Shown here: positions 27,216 through 36,086 of the stretch, one piece after another
Layout: each line of letters begins with the position of its first letter
How positions within the stretch are numbered: position 1 is the stretch's first letter
Source of the DNA: Pseudomonas benzenivorans
Lineage (GTDB): Bacteria > Pseudomonadota > Gammaproteobacteria > Pseudomonadales > Pseudomonadaceae
Assembly: GCF_024397895.1 (NCBI RefSeq)
Contig: NZ_CP073346.1
Coordinates: 4,030,001 to 4,094,000, forward strand
Length of the DNA stretch: 64,000 nt
Direction: 5' to 3'
Position numbers and translations under genes: made by a program
Notes under the pieces: model-generated
What the model saw: only the letters and a program-made list of their open reading frames with translations
The model's database searches: none
Told to the model about the DNA's origin: nothing

Positions 27216-27515
27216 TTACTTGACCGTATCGAGGCGCTGGTCTGTGAACACGCAGAGCACCCCGGCCTTGTTGTGCATCACCTGGTGGTTGAAGTCGCAA
27301 TAGGCCGCGGCCACGCTCAGGGCCATCAGCTCGGTGATCGGCTTGCCATCTTCCGGGCGGAACCAGGCCATCTGTCCGGGCGTGCAGCGCTGTGCCTGGG
27401 GGTCGGTGCTGTAGGTGCACAGGCCGCTCTGGTCGATGGGCGAGACGTCATTGAAGCAGGCCGACAGAGACAGGGCGGCGGCGCTGAGGAGGAACAGGCG
27501 GACGAGCGTGCGCAT
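27216..27515 (-). CDS. Small putative lipoprotein
   Basis: 99 residues with a lipoprotein signal peptide (lipobox LSAC, C20). The mature part has four more cysteines and no family I recognise. Outer membrane anchoring is expected because the +2 residue is Phe rather than Asp. Confidence 0.75.
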   Translation of the reverse strand: MRTLVRLFLLSAAALSLSACFNDVSPIDQSGLCTYSTDPQAQRCTPGQMAWFRPEDGKPITELMALSVAAAYCDFNHQVMHNKAGVLCVFTDQRLDTVK

Positions 27516-27716
27516 GGCAGGTATCCCGACTTTGGAGGAAGAGTGGGCATTAGTGCCGGGAATGGCGCGAAGGTTCCCTGCGGGTCGGGTCGATCGACCT
27601 CGCAGGCGAAGGCCAGCGCGTCGACGCAGGTGGATTGCCGTCCGGCATGCCGATGGATTGGCTGACGCCGATCCTTTTGGTTCATCATGGGCGCTGTCCG
27701 GTCCAGGGAGTTTGCC

Positions 27717-28568
27717 ATGCGAGTCAGGTCATCCGTTGCGCGTTTCGCCGCGTTGTCGCTAGGACTGCTGTTTGCCGTGGCCGCCCAGGCGGCGCAGGAG
27801 ACGCTGCTGGTCGAGTCGATCAATGCCTATCGCGGCCAGGTTCAGCGTTGTGCGGGCCAGGCATCGGAGACCCTGCCGCCGCTGGCGACCGACCCGCGCC
27901 TGGTCCTGTCGGCCAGCGGTGGCGAGGACCTGCAGCAGGCCCTGACCCGCGCCGCCTATCCCATGGTCAGTGCGCAGGCGATCAGCCTGTCAGGGCCGCG
28001 CGATGCGCAGGCGGCCCTGCAGATGTTGCAGGAGAGCTTCTGCCAGGTGGTGCTCGACCCGCAGTTCGTCGATATCGGTGTGAGCCAGGCGGGGCGTGAC
28101 TGGCGCATCGTGCTGGCGCGGCCGCTGTTGTCGGCCAAGCTGGGCGACTGGCAGGCGGAGGGACAGCGGCTGCTCGAGCAACTCAACGCCGCCCGGGCCC
28201 GGGCCCGCCAGTGCGGCGGCCAGGCGTTTGCCGCCGCGCCGCCGCTGAGCTGGAACGCCGAACTGGGCGTGGCAGCCGAGGCGCACAGCCGGGCCATGGC
28301 CAACGCCAACTTCTTTGCCCACCGCGGCCGCGACGGCAGCACCCCGGGAGACCGGGCGGAGCTGGCCGGCTACAACGGCCGGCAGATCGGCGAGAACCTC
28401 GCCGCCGGGCTGGATGCCTCGCCGAGGGTGGTCGAGGGCTGGCTGGCCAGCCCCGGTCACTGCGCCACCCTGATGAACCCACAGTTTCGCGATCTGGGCG
28501 CCGCCTACGCGGTCGATCCCAAGAGCGATGCGGGCATCTACTGGACCGCGCTGTTCGGCACGCCCTGA
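27717..28568 (+). CDS. Secreted CAP-domain protein with a degenerate N-terminal copy
   Basis: 283 residues with a signal peptide ending near AAQA-AQE. The C-terminal half carries a CAP (SCP/PR-1) domain with HSRAMANANFFAHRG and IGENLAAG motifs, keeping both histidine contexts. The N-terminal half (about 28-145) repeats the start of the same domain (LVESINAYRGQVQRC versus LEQLNAARARARQC) but lacks the central motifs. GGAG 8 nt before the ATG at 27717. Function unknown; CAP proteins are extracellular or periplasmic. Confidence 0.85.
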   Translation: MRVRSSVARFAALSLGLLFAVAAQAAQETLLVESINAYRGQVQRCAGQASETLPPLATDPRLVLSASGGEDLQQALTRAAYPMVSAQAISLSGPRDAQAALQMLQESFCQVVLDPQFVDIGVSQAGRDWRIVLARPLLSAKLGDWQAEGQRLLEQLNAARARARQCGGQAFAAAPPLSWNAELGVAAEAHSRAMANANFFAHRGRDGSTPGDRAELAGYNGRQIGENLAAGLDASPRVVEGWLASPGHCATLMNPQFRDLGAAYAVDPKSDAGIYWTALFGTP

Positions 28569-28583
28569 GCGCTACTCGGCGCC

Positions 28584-29000
28584 TCAACGATTGCCGCAGG
28601 TGCGACTCCGGCCCTTTGCGGCGAGGTTCATCAAGCGCTGGAAGTTCGGGCATTGCAGGTGATTCTCTTGCGGGCAGGCGGCCGCGTGGCGCAGGCCGTC
28701 GCGGATCGCGCCGAGTCGCTTGATGGTGCGGTCCAGTTGCTCGGCCCTGGCCAGCAGTTGCGCCCGGTCGATGGCGGCGTGCCCGTCTTCCTGCAGCATG
28801 CCGGCGATGTCGTCCAGGGCGAAACCCGCCGCGCGCCCCAGGGCGATCAATGACAGGCGCTCCTTCACCGACTCGCCGAACACCCGCCTGAGCCCGTTGC
28901 GACCGATGGAGCGGATCAGGCCCTTCTCCTCGTAATAGCGCAGCGTCGACGCCGGCAGGCCGGACCAGCGCGCGACCTGGCCGATATCCATCTCTCTCAT
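28584..29000 (-). CDS. MerR-family transcriptional regulator
   Basis: 138 residues. HTH MDIGQVARWSGLPASTLRYY, coiled coil and a C-terminal region with Cys in CPQENHLQCPNF and near the end (SRTC). ATG at 29000 has GAGG 6 nt upstream; an internal ATG at 28991 lacks spacing. It is divergent from a DUF2938 gene, and a 16-bp dyad lies between the genes, so it probably regulates that gene and itself. Signal unknown; the cysteines could bind metal or sense redox. Confidence 0.9.
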   Translation of the reverse strand: MREMDIGQVARWSGLPASTLRYYEEKGLIRSIGRNGLRRVFGESVKERLSLIALGRAAGFALDDIAGMLQEDGHAAIDRAQLLARAEQLDRTIKRLGAIRDGLRHAAACPQENHLQCPNFQRLMNLAAKGRSRTCGNR

Positions 29001-29007
29001 GCTTGAC

Positions 29008-29023
29008 CTCAAGTCGACTTGAG
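29008..29023. promoter_or_regulatory. Perfect 16-bp dyad, probable MerR operator
   Basis: CTCAAGTCGACTTGAG is a perfect palindrome located 8 bases before the merR start and 50 bases before the DUF2938 gene. TTGACC at 29003-29008 could be a -35 element abutting the dyad, as in MerR-type promoters with long spacers, but no clear -10 is visible. Confidence 0.65.
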
Positions 29024-29073
29024 CTGGCAGGTTGATGAACACAGCCTTTCAGACCGGATAGAAGGAGGGACAG

Positions 29074-29586
29074 ATGATAGGCGAGATCGTCTTGCGGGTG
29101 ATCCTGGTTGGCATCGGCGCGACCCTGGTGATGGATGGCTGGGCGCTGGCGCGGCGGCGACTGTTTGGCATCGCGTCGCTCGACTACGCCCTGGTGGGAC
29201 GCTGGCTGGGGCATATGCGACAGGGCCGTTTCCGCCACGAGGCGATTGCCAGGGTGCCGCCGGTGCCTGGCGAGCGGCTGCTCGGCTGGACCTGCCATTA
29301 CCTGATCGGCGTGCTGTTCGCCGCCCTGATGCTGACCGCGGTGGGGCCGCAGTGGCTGTGCCGGCCGACCCCGATGCCGGCGCTGACCCTGGGCGCGCTC
29401 AGCGTCGCCGCCCCCTTCCTGCTATTGCAGCCGGCATTCGGCATGGGCCTGGCGGCCTCGCGGATGCCGGGTGCCTGGCGGCTCAGGCGGCAGAGCCTGC
29501 TGAGCCATCTGCTGTTCGGCCTGGGCCTGTACCTGGCGGGCTGGGTTGGCGCGCAGATGGCCGTGTCGCCGCTCTGCGGCGGATGA
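29074..29586 (+). CDS. DUF2938 membrane protein
   Basis: 170 residues with four hydrophobic segments and the family features VMDGWALARRRLFG and RWLGHMRQGRFRH. Inner membrane protein of unknown function. Divergent from the merR gene, which probably controls it; the dyad sits between them. GGAGGGA 8 nt before the ATG. Confidence 0.88.
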   Translation: MIGEIVLRVILVGIGATLVMDGWALARRRLFGIASLDYALVGRWLGHMRQGRFRHEAIARVPPVPGERLLGWTCHYLIGVLFAALMLTAVGPQWLCRPTPMPALTLGALSVAAPFLLLQPAFGMGLAASRMPGAWRLRRQSLLSHLLFGLGLYLAGWVGAQMAVSPLCGG

Positions 29587-29770
29587 GAACCGCACTCCCC
29601 CAATCGGGTGCTACGAGGAGCATGTGCCGGCGGGTAGAGTGCATCCTTGCCTGCCGGGCGATAGGCGCAAGGGGTCGGTTCGCGTCAGCCGGCGTGCAGG
29701 GTGGCTGAGTCTGCACTAGCGTGAATATCGCCCTCTGTCTTTGGCTGGTCATGCGAGGAGTTCCGTTGAA

Positions 29771-30997
29771 ATGGATGTCTACGTCAGTCATCTGGCCGCG
29801 CTGAAAGATCACCACCAAATAACCGCCACCGAGGACATTCGCACGGCCCAGGGGCTCAAGCTGCTGTCCCGGGGCGCCCGTCTGGACGAAGCGACGCTGG
29901 CCCGGCTGGCGCTGCAGAAGTTGCACAAGCCGTTGGACCAGAGTGTCGGTATCGGTGGCGAGTTGGACGGCGCCCAGCTGGCCACGCTGATCGTCGAACT
30001 GGCGGCGCAGCACCCGGACGGCGCCGCGCTGTTGCGTCAGCTGCCGTTGCCATTGGCCGAGCTGTGCTCCAGCCTGGATCGCCAGCCGCTGCTCTGCCAG
30101 CGCCTGACGGTCATGCGCGCGGTGTTTCCGGCGCGCTTTCGTCGCACCCTGTTCGGCGCCCTGTTGGCCCTGGCGATCGTCAGAAGCGGCAACTTGCGCG
30201 GGCTGTCCCTGCCGGGGCTGTTCGTGGCCGCCCTGGCGCGCAGCATCGGCTTGCTGCATCTGCCGGAGGCGTTCATGGCGCGGGAGGCGCAGCACAGCGC
30301 CGAAGCCCAGCGACAGTTCGAGTCGCACCCGGTGGTCAGCCGGGAAATGATTCGCCGCAGCGTCGACCCGGTCACCGCCGAGGCCATTCTCAATCAGCAT
30401 GAGCGCCTTGACGGTAGCGGCTTTCCGCGCGGCAGCAGGGCGGGTACGCCGAGCTCCGAGGCGCAATTGCTGGGTCTCGCCGACTGGATCGCCTGGCTGT
30501 GCCTGGAGCGGGTCGAGGCCGGGGCTGGGCGGATCGCCCATGCCCTGCAGCCGTTGCGCCTGTTCCGGTTGTTCTGGAGCGGGGCGATCTTCAATGCCGC
30601 TTGCGAGATGATCCTGGTGATCGGCGGCAGCTGCCCGCCATTGGTCAGCGAAAACGAGCGTCCGGCCTGGCTGGCCGCGCTGCTGGCCCGACACCAACAG
30701 ACGGGCCGCCAACTGACGGCGTTGCTCGAAGAGCTGGGCGCCGCGACCGACGAAGGCCCTTCCCATGGCCAGCACCAACGCCGCTGCCTGCTGCAGATGC
30801 TGAGCCGAATCAACACCAGCTCGGGCTTGCTGAGCCCCGAGTACGAACGCTGGATCGACCACGTGCGGGCCCAGCAATTGAGTGTTGCCTACGCGGAAAT
30901 GGACGAGGTGTACCTGCAGCTCTGCTGCCTGGAGCCGCTGCTGCAGCGGACCCGCCTGCTCTGCGGCGCGCCGGAGGGCGAGGAAGTGGCGGCCTAA
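29771..30997 (+). CDS. Degenerate HD-GYP domain protein
   Basis: 408 residues. The C-terminal half of an HD-GYP domain is visible: FESHPVVSREMIRRS and HERLDGSGFPRG (H210), followed by LLGLADWIAWLC. The metal-binding HD pair of canonical LHDIGK is replaced (ARSIGLLHLPE near 156) and GYP reads GFP. It is thus unlikely to hydrolyse c-di-GMP and may be a c-di-GMP effector or a dead enzyme. The last ~140 residues are helical and unique. GAGGAG 10 nt before ATG 29771. No receiver domain. Confidence 0.78.
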   Translation: MDVYVSHLAALKDHHQITATEDIRTAQGLKLLSRGARLDEATLARLALQKLHKPLDQSVGIGGELDGAQLATLIVELAAQHPDGAALLRQLPLPLAELCSSLDRQPLLCQRLTVMRAVFPARFRRTLFGALLALAIVRSGNLRGLSLPGLFVAALARSIGLLHLPEAFMAREAQHSAEAQRQFESHPVVSREMIRRSVDPVTAEAILNQHERLDGSGFPRGSRAGTPSSEAQLLGLADWIAWLCLERVEAGAGRIAHALQPLRLFRLFWSGAIFNAACEMILVIGGSCPPLVSENERPAWLAALLARHQQTGRQLTALLEELGAATDEGPSHGQHQRRCLLQMLSRINTSSGLLSPEYERWIDHVRAQQLSVAYAEMDEVYLQLCCLEPLLQRTRLLCGAPEGEEVAA

Positions 30998-31048
30998 ACG
31001 AAGCGGGGCGCGTGGGCCGGGTTGAGTGTTGCACGGCGGATGGCCAGG

Positions 31049-31354
31049 TTACCTGCTCGCTATAGTGCGGGTACGGCTCGACAGCCGTTGCAGCAGCGCC
31101 TGCTCACACAGGCGGAAGAGCAGGTAGCAGGTCATGGCCAGCAACGCGATCAGGGTCAGCTCGGCCAGCTGCAGCAACCCACCGCTCATCAGCGCCAGCC
31201 AGCCATGCCTGACGATAAAGGCCGCGTTACTGCCGAGTAGTTGCACCAGATCGAGGGTGAAGTAACCAAACGCCAGAAAGCTTGCGGTCATCAGCAGGAA
31301 GCTGGATACCGGGTGACGGCGTAACCAACGAAAAAACGAACTTTCTACAGGCAT
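31049..31354 (-). CDS. Small inner membrane protein
   Basis: 101 residues with two hydrophobic segments (SSFLLMTASFLAFGYFTLDL and LLQLAELTLIALLAMTCYLL). No family recognised. ATG at 31354 is preceded by GGGGTGA; a GTG two codons upstream is possible. Divergent from the methyltransferase. Confidence 0.6.
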   Translation of the reverse strand: MPVESSFFRWLRRHPVSSFLLMTASFLAFGYFTLDLVQLLGSNAAFIVRHGWLALMSGGLLQLAELTLIALLAMTCYLLFRLCEQALLQRLSSRTRTIASR

Positions 31355-31595
31355 GCTCACCCCGTTGAAATGGCAGTCTGATTGGGCAGCATTGCCGCTG
31401 GCACGAAACGAGTCCTGGCGGCAACGAGGTACAGGAAATGTAGCTGAAGCCGAGAACAGGGCAGCTGCCGCTGGCCGGGCGTATCAGGTGGCTTGCCTCG
31501 CAGCGCTTTCCACCAATCGGGCAGGCAGGCGGCCCTGCGGTCGCTGGTGTAGGATGCGCCACCCCAAAATTCCCCGCCCAATCTGCCAGGTCACC

Positions 31596-32339
31596 ATGTC
31601 CGCCAACGCCCTGTATACCGACCTTTCCGGTTATTACGACCTGATGTGCGCCGATATCGACTATCAAGCACAGAGCCACTGTGTTCAGAGGCTGCACCAG
31701 ATATTCGGTGGCGGCGGCAAGACCCATCTCGACCTGGCGTGCGGGACCGGGCCGCACGTGCGCCGTTTCCTCGACTTCGGCTACCGGAGCGGCGGGCTCG
31801 ACATCAATCAGCCGATGCTGGAACGCGCCGCCGCCCGTTGTCCGGAGGCGCAGTTTTCCTTGCAGGACATGTGCGACTTCAGCGTGAGCGAGCCGCTGGA
31901 TCTGGTCACCTGTTTTCTCTACTCCATCCACTACAGCGCCGGAATCGAGAGGCTCAAAGCCTGCATCGGCAGCGTGCACCGTGCGCTCAAGGCCGATGGC
32001 CTGTTCTGCTTCAACGGGGTCGACAAGAACAGGATCGACAGCGCGCTGTTCGTCAGCCATACGGCCGTGCAGGACGACAGCCAGTTCCGCTTCAGCTCCG
32101 GCTGGCACTACGGCGGTGCGGGCGAGCGGCAGTCGCTCAGGCTCAGTATCGAGAAAACTACTGCCGGGCAAACCCAGCGCTGGCACGACGAACACCCCAT
32201 GGTCGCGGTGGGGTTCGAGGAGCTGCAGGCCATCCTGCGGCCCTACTTCGAGGTCCATGTCTTCGAGCATGACTACGAGAAGATCATCCCCTGGGACCAG
32301 CGCTCCGGCAATGCCATCTTCGCTTGCGTGAAGCGCTAG
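31596..32339 (+). CDS. SAM-dependent methyltransferase
   Basis: 247 residues, class I fold: motif I THLDLACGTGPHVRRF, acidic SAM residue in GGLDINQPML, then LVTCFLYSIHYS. The start YTDLSGYYDLM is common in small-molecule methyltransferases. Acceptor unknown. Start at ATG 31596; the ribosome site is weak. Confidence 0.88.
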   Translation: MSANALYTDLSGYYDLMCADIDYQAQSHCVQRLHQIFGGGGKTHLDLACGTGPHVRRFLDFGYRSGGLDINQPMLERAAARCPEAQFSLQDMCDFSVSEPLDLVTCFLYSIHYSAGIERLKACIGSVHRALKADGLFCFNGVDKNRIDSALFVSHTAVQDDSQFRFSSGWHYGGAGERQSLRLSIEKTTAGQTQRWHDEHPMVAVGFEELQAILRPYFEVHVFEHDYEKIIPWDQRSGNAIFACVKR

Positions 32340-32358
32340 CGCGCGGTGGCCGTGCAGG

Positions 32359-32820
32359 CTAGTCGTCGAGCAGGCGCATTTCCCGGCTCTCGAACCTGAG
32401 CCACAGGCGGCTGTGCATCGCTAGCCGCAGGCGATGCGCACCGGGACTGTCGTAGCTGGCGAAGACCAGAAGCTCCGCCGCCTGGCTGCCTGCCAGCGGA
32501 GGGTCCGACAACTTCATGAACTGTCCGGGTACCAGCTCCAAACTCCATACCTCGAGCAACTGGCCGGCATTGCGGCGATATTGTTCGCGCTCGGCAAACC
32601 ACTGCTTGGCACTGAACTGCGAAAGCCGCTGGAGAAGCGCGGCATCGCGCACTGCAACGAAGTCGACGGCCAATGGCGCGCCGTTGTTGGCCTGCGGCGT
32701 GACATCCAGCGTGAGGCTCTCGAGCCTCACCGTGGCGACGAAGACCGTGCAGCCGGTGAGCAAGGCAAGGCTCGCAAGCAGGAGAGAAAGCGAACGAAAT
32801 ACTCGGCGCCGCGGGTTCAT
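32359..32820 (-). CDS. Putative lipoprotein, unknown function
   Basis: 153 residues with a lipoprotein signal (LALLTGC, C24) and a beta-rich mature part. The pattern of an early VDFVAVRD segment and LEVWSLELVPGQ is reminiscent of TssJ-like type VI lipoproteins, but no other T6SS genes are nearby, so I do not assign it. Confidence 0.7.
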   Translation of the reverse strand: MNPRRRVFRSLSLLLASLALLTGCTVFVATVRLESLTLDVTPQANNGAPLAVDFVAVRDAALLQRLSQFSAKQWFAEREQYRRNAGQLLEVWSLELVPGQFMKLSDPPLAGSQAAELLVFASYDSPGAHRLRLAMHSRLWLRFESREMRLLDD

Positions 32821-32899
32821 AGGGTTCTGACCTTGATTTGTGCCCGGCTGGTGCCGGGCCTGCGGATTGGCCTAGAGCGTGGCCTGCCCGTGATTACGC

Positions 32900-33580
32900 C
32901 TACGCGAGCCGCTCGCGTACCAGCGCCTGGGCCTGCCGGGCCAGCTGGTCGAGCTGGCGATCGCGCTGTTGCTCCGCCTCGCGCATGGCGGTCTGGCCGT
33001 GCTGCTTCACCAGATAGGCGTGGATCTGCCGGACTTCCTTGGATTGGAAGATCGCCTCCAGGTCCTGCACCGCCACCAGGCCGTCCGAGCGCCGGTCCCG
33101 CGTACTCATCAGCACTTGCGGCCCGTGCGCGGCCAGCACCTGAAAGCCCATGGCCTCGAAGGCCGGCACCTTGCCCGCGACACAGGCCAGATCGGCATGG
33201 GGGCGACGCGTGACCATGTGCTGCAGCATGGCCCGGGCAATACCGTGGCGGCGATGGCTGGCCTGTACCGCCACATAGGCCAGGGTGCAGGCCTCGGGGT
33301 CGTCCTGGGCCGGCAGGTACAGGGCAAAGCCCCGCACCCGGGCCGGGTCCAGATCGTCCAGGGCCAGGACCAACTGCGCGCTGCTGTCCAGGGCGCTGTC
33401 CATGGCCTGCAGGTACAGGTGCACCTCGTAGCCGACCACGTATTGGTACAACTGGTAGAGGGGGTTGCTGGGCGTCAGCGACACCGGGCTGATGTCGCCG
33501 AGGTAGTCCACCACCATCTGCAGCACCTGGCTTTTCAGCGACTCGGGCGGTGGGGTGTCCAGGTGTACAAGGGTGAACAT
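32900..33580 (-). CDS. GNAT-family N-acetyltransferase
   Basis: 226 residues. The acetyl-CoA motif is TLAYVAVQASHRRHGIARAM. A C-terminal extension (LVKQHGQTAMREAEQQRDRQ) is charged and likely coiled coil. ATG at 33580 chosen because the longer frame adds Pro/Arg-rich sequence without homology. Substrate unknown. Confidence 0.85.
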   Translation of the reverse strand: MFTLVHLDTPPPESLKSQVLQMVVDYLGDISPVSLTPSNPLYQLYQYVVGYEVHLYLQAMDSALDSSAQLVLALDDLDPARVRGFALYLPAQDDPEACTLAYVAVQASHRRHGIARAMLQHMVTRRPHADLACVAGKVPAFEAMGFQVLAAHGPQVLMSTRDRRSDGLVAVQDLEAIFQSKEVRQIHAYLVKQHGQTAMREAEQQRDRQLDQLARQAQALVRERLA

Positions 33581-33826
33581 CGTCGGTCTGGCTCCGGGGC
33601 GTGCGCGATCGGGGGAGTCGGCGTGGGCGGCATTGTAACGCCCATGGGGGATTGCGCGTTGCCAGGCGGTCGTTGGCAATAGACGTGGCCTGCCCCTGGT
33701 TACTTCCCACGACCCATCCTGGGGGCTTGCTGTGGGCGGCGCCCGGTGAGCCGGACAAGACTTCCTGCAGAAATGCCGGATAATGGCCGCCAATTTGTCT
33801 CGCCCGCTTTATCTGGTACCCCCCTC

Positions 33827-36025
33827 ATGGAAATCAAGGTCAACTTTCTCGACAACCTCCGTCTCGAAGCCAAGTTCGATGACTTCACGGTGATCGCCGA
33901 CCAGCCGATTCGATACAAGGGCGATGGCTCGGCGCCGGGGCCGTTCGACTACTTCCTGGCATCCTCGGCACTGTGCGCGGCCTACTTCGTCAAGCTGTAC
34001 TGCCAGACCCGCAACATCCCCACCGAGAACATCCGCCTGTCGCAGAACAACATCGTCGACCCGGAAGACCGCTACAAGCAGATCTTCAAGATCCAGGTCG
34101 AGCTGCCGGCGGACATCACCGAGAAGGATCGCCTGGGCATCCTGCGCTCCATCGAGCGCTGCACGGTGAAGAAGGTGGTGCAGGCCGGCCCCGATTTCGT
34201 CATCGAGCAAGTGGCCAGCCTCGACGCCGATGCCCAGGCGCTGCTGATGCCGACCCTGGCGGCGGGCGAGGGCACGTGCATCCTCGGCAAGGACCTGCCG
34301 CTGGAGCAGACCATCGTCAACATGTCGGGCATCCTCGCCGAACTGGGAATGAAGATCGAGATCGCCTCCTGGCGCAATATCGTGCCCAACGTCTGGTCGC
34401 TGCATATCCGCGACGCGCAGTCGCCGCTGTGCTTCACCAACGGCAAGGGCGCGACCAAGGAGAGCGCGCTGGCCTCGGCCCTGGGCGAGTTCATCGAGCG
34501 GCTGAACTGCAACTTCTTCTACAACGACCAGTTCTGGGGCGAGGAGATCGCGGGCGCCGCGTTCGTCCACTACCCCGACGAGCGCTGGTTCAAGCCCGGG
34601 CCGCGCGACGCGCTACCGGAGGAGATCCTCGACCCGTACTGCCTGGCCATCTACAACCCCGATGGCGAGCTGCGCGGCTCGAACCTGTACGACACCAACT
34701 CGGGCAACAAGGCGCGCGGCATCTGCTCGCTGCCCTTCGTGCGCCAGTCCGACGGCGAGGTGGTGTACTTCCCCTCCAACCTGATCGAGAACCTTTTCTT
34801 AAGCAACGGCATGAGCGCCGGCAACACCTTGGCCGAGGCCCAGGTGCAGTGCCTGTCGGAAATCTTCGAGCGGGCGGTCAAACGCGAGATCCTGGAGAAC
34901 GAGCTGGCGTTGCCGGACGTGCCGCAAGAGGTGTTGGCCAAGTACCCGGCAATCGTCGCCGGCATCCAGGGGCTGGAGCAGCAGGGCTTCCCGGTGCTGG
35001 TCAAGGACGCCTCCCTCGGCGGCGAATTCCCGGTGATGTGCGTGACCCTGATGAACCCGCGCACCGGTGGCGTGTTCGCCTCGTTCGGCGCCCACCCGAG
35101 CTTCGAGGTGGCGCTGGAGCGCAGCCTCACCGAACTGCTCCAGGGCCGCAGCTTCGAGGGCCTCAACGACCTGCCGCCGCCGACCTTCGAGAGCCAGGCG
35201 CTGACCGAGCCGAACAACTTCGTCGAGCACTTCATCGACTCCAGCGGCCTGGTGTCCTGGCGCTTCTTCAGCGCCAAGGCCGACTACCCGTTCGTCGAGT
35301 GGGACTTCTCGGGTAAAGGCGAAGACTCCAACGCCCAGGAGGCCGCGACCCTGTTCGGCATCCTCGAGGACATGGGCAAGGAAGTGTACATGGCGGTGTA
35401 CGACGACCTCGGCGCCAACGCCTGCCGCATCCTGGTGCCGGGCTACTCGGAAATCTACCCGGTGGAAGACCTGATCTGGGACAACACCAACAAGGCGCTG
35501 CTGTTCCGTTCGGACATCCTCAACCTGCACAGCCTGAGCGAGATGCGCCTCAAGTCCCTGCTCAAGAGCCTGGAGCAGTACGACGGCGACGACTACACCG
35601 ACATCAGCACCCTGATCGGCATCGAGTTCGACGACAACACCGTGTGGGGCCAGCTGACCATCCTGGAGCTGAAGCTGCTGATCTACCTCGCGCTGCACAA
35701 GTTCGAGCAGGCCAAGGAACTGGTGGAAGCCTTCCTGCAGTACAACGACAACAGCGTCGAGCGCGGGCTGTTCTACCAGGCGCTGAACGTGGTGCTGGAG
35801 GTACAGCTGGACGACGACCTGGACATGGCCGACTTTGAAGCCAACTTCCGCCGCATGTTCGGCAACGAGCGCATGGACGCGGCGCTGGGCTCGGTGGATG
35901 GCAACGTGCGCTTCCATGGGCTGACGCCCACCAGCATGAAGCTGGAGGGGCTCGACAAGCACCTGCGCCTGGTGGAGAGCTACAGGAAGCTGCATGCGGC
36001 GCGGGCCCGGGCGGCGGGGCTTTAA
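33827..36025 (+). CDS. ycaO: OsmC-YcaO fusion protein
   Basis: 732 residues. OsmC-like domain at ~1-135 (ALCAAYFVKLYCQTRNIP keeps a cysteine-containing helix), then a YcaO ATP-dependent cyclodehydratase-type domain with NGKGATKESALASALGEFIE (about 205-225) and SEIFERAVKREILE, then a C-terminal TPR-like helical part. E. coli YcaO lacks the OsmC part and is linked to RimO-dependent methylthiolation of ribosomal protein S12; the role of the fused form is not established. No precursor peptide gene is nearby, so RiPP synthesis is unlikely. ATG at 33827 opens the OsmC domain. Confidence 0.92.
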   Translation: MEIKVNFLDNLRLEAKFDDFTVIADQPIRYKGDGSAPGPFDYFLASSALCAAYFVKLYCQTRNIPTENIRLSQNNIVDPEDRYKQIFKIQVELPADITEKDRLGILRSIERCTVKKVVQAGPDFVIEQVASLDADAQALLMPTLAAGEGTCILGKDLPLEQTIVNMSGILAELGMKIEIASWRNIVPNVWSLHIRDAQSPLCFTNGKGATKESALASALGEFIERLNCNFFYNDQFWGEEIAGAAFVHYPDERWFKPGPRDALPEEILDPYCLAIYNPDGELRGSNLYDTNSGNKARGICSLPFVRQSDGEVVYFPSNLIENLFLSNGMSAGNTLAEAQVQCLSEIFERAVKREILENELALPDVPQEVLAKYPAIVAGIQGLEQQGFPVLVKDASLGGEFPVMCVTLMNPRTGGVFASFGAHPSFEVALERSLTELLQGRSFEGLNDLPPPTFESQALTEPNNFVEHFIDSSGLVSWRFFSAKADYPFVEWDFSGKGEDSNAQEAATLFGILEDMGKEVYMAVYDDLGANACRILVPGYSEIYPVEDLIWDNTNKALLFRSDILNLHSLSEMRLKSLLKSLEQYDGDDYTDISTLIGIEFDDNTVWGQLTILELKLLIYLALHKFEQAKELVEAFLQYNDNSVERGLFYQALNVVLEVQLDDDLDMADFEANFRRMFGNERMDAALGSVDGNVRFHGLTPTSMKLEGLDKHLRLVESYRKLHAARARAAGL

Positions 36026-36038
36026 CCCGGCGCCTGAT

Positions 36039-36085
36039 CGTTCCCACGCTCCGCGTGGGAATGCCAACTCGACGCTCCGCGTCCA
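36039..36085. repeat. REP palindrome (single unit) after ycaO
   Basis: CGTTCCCACGCTCCGCGTGGGAA followed by GACGCTCCGCGTC. The core TTCCCACGC-TCCGCGTGGGA palindrome is the same as in the cluster at 36701-36984. It lies between the ycaO stop and the RAYT stop, so it may end both transcripts. Confidence 0.88.
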
Positions 36086-36086
36086 C

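Noticed and set aside
32359..32820. Type VI secretion lipoprotein TssJ
   Set aside because: Only a loose resemblance and no other T6SS gene in the window.
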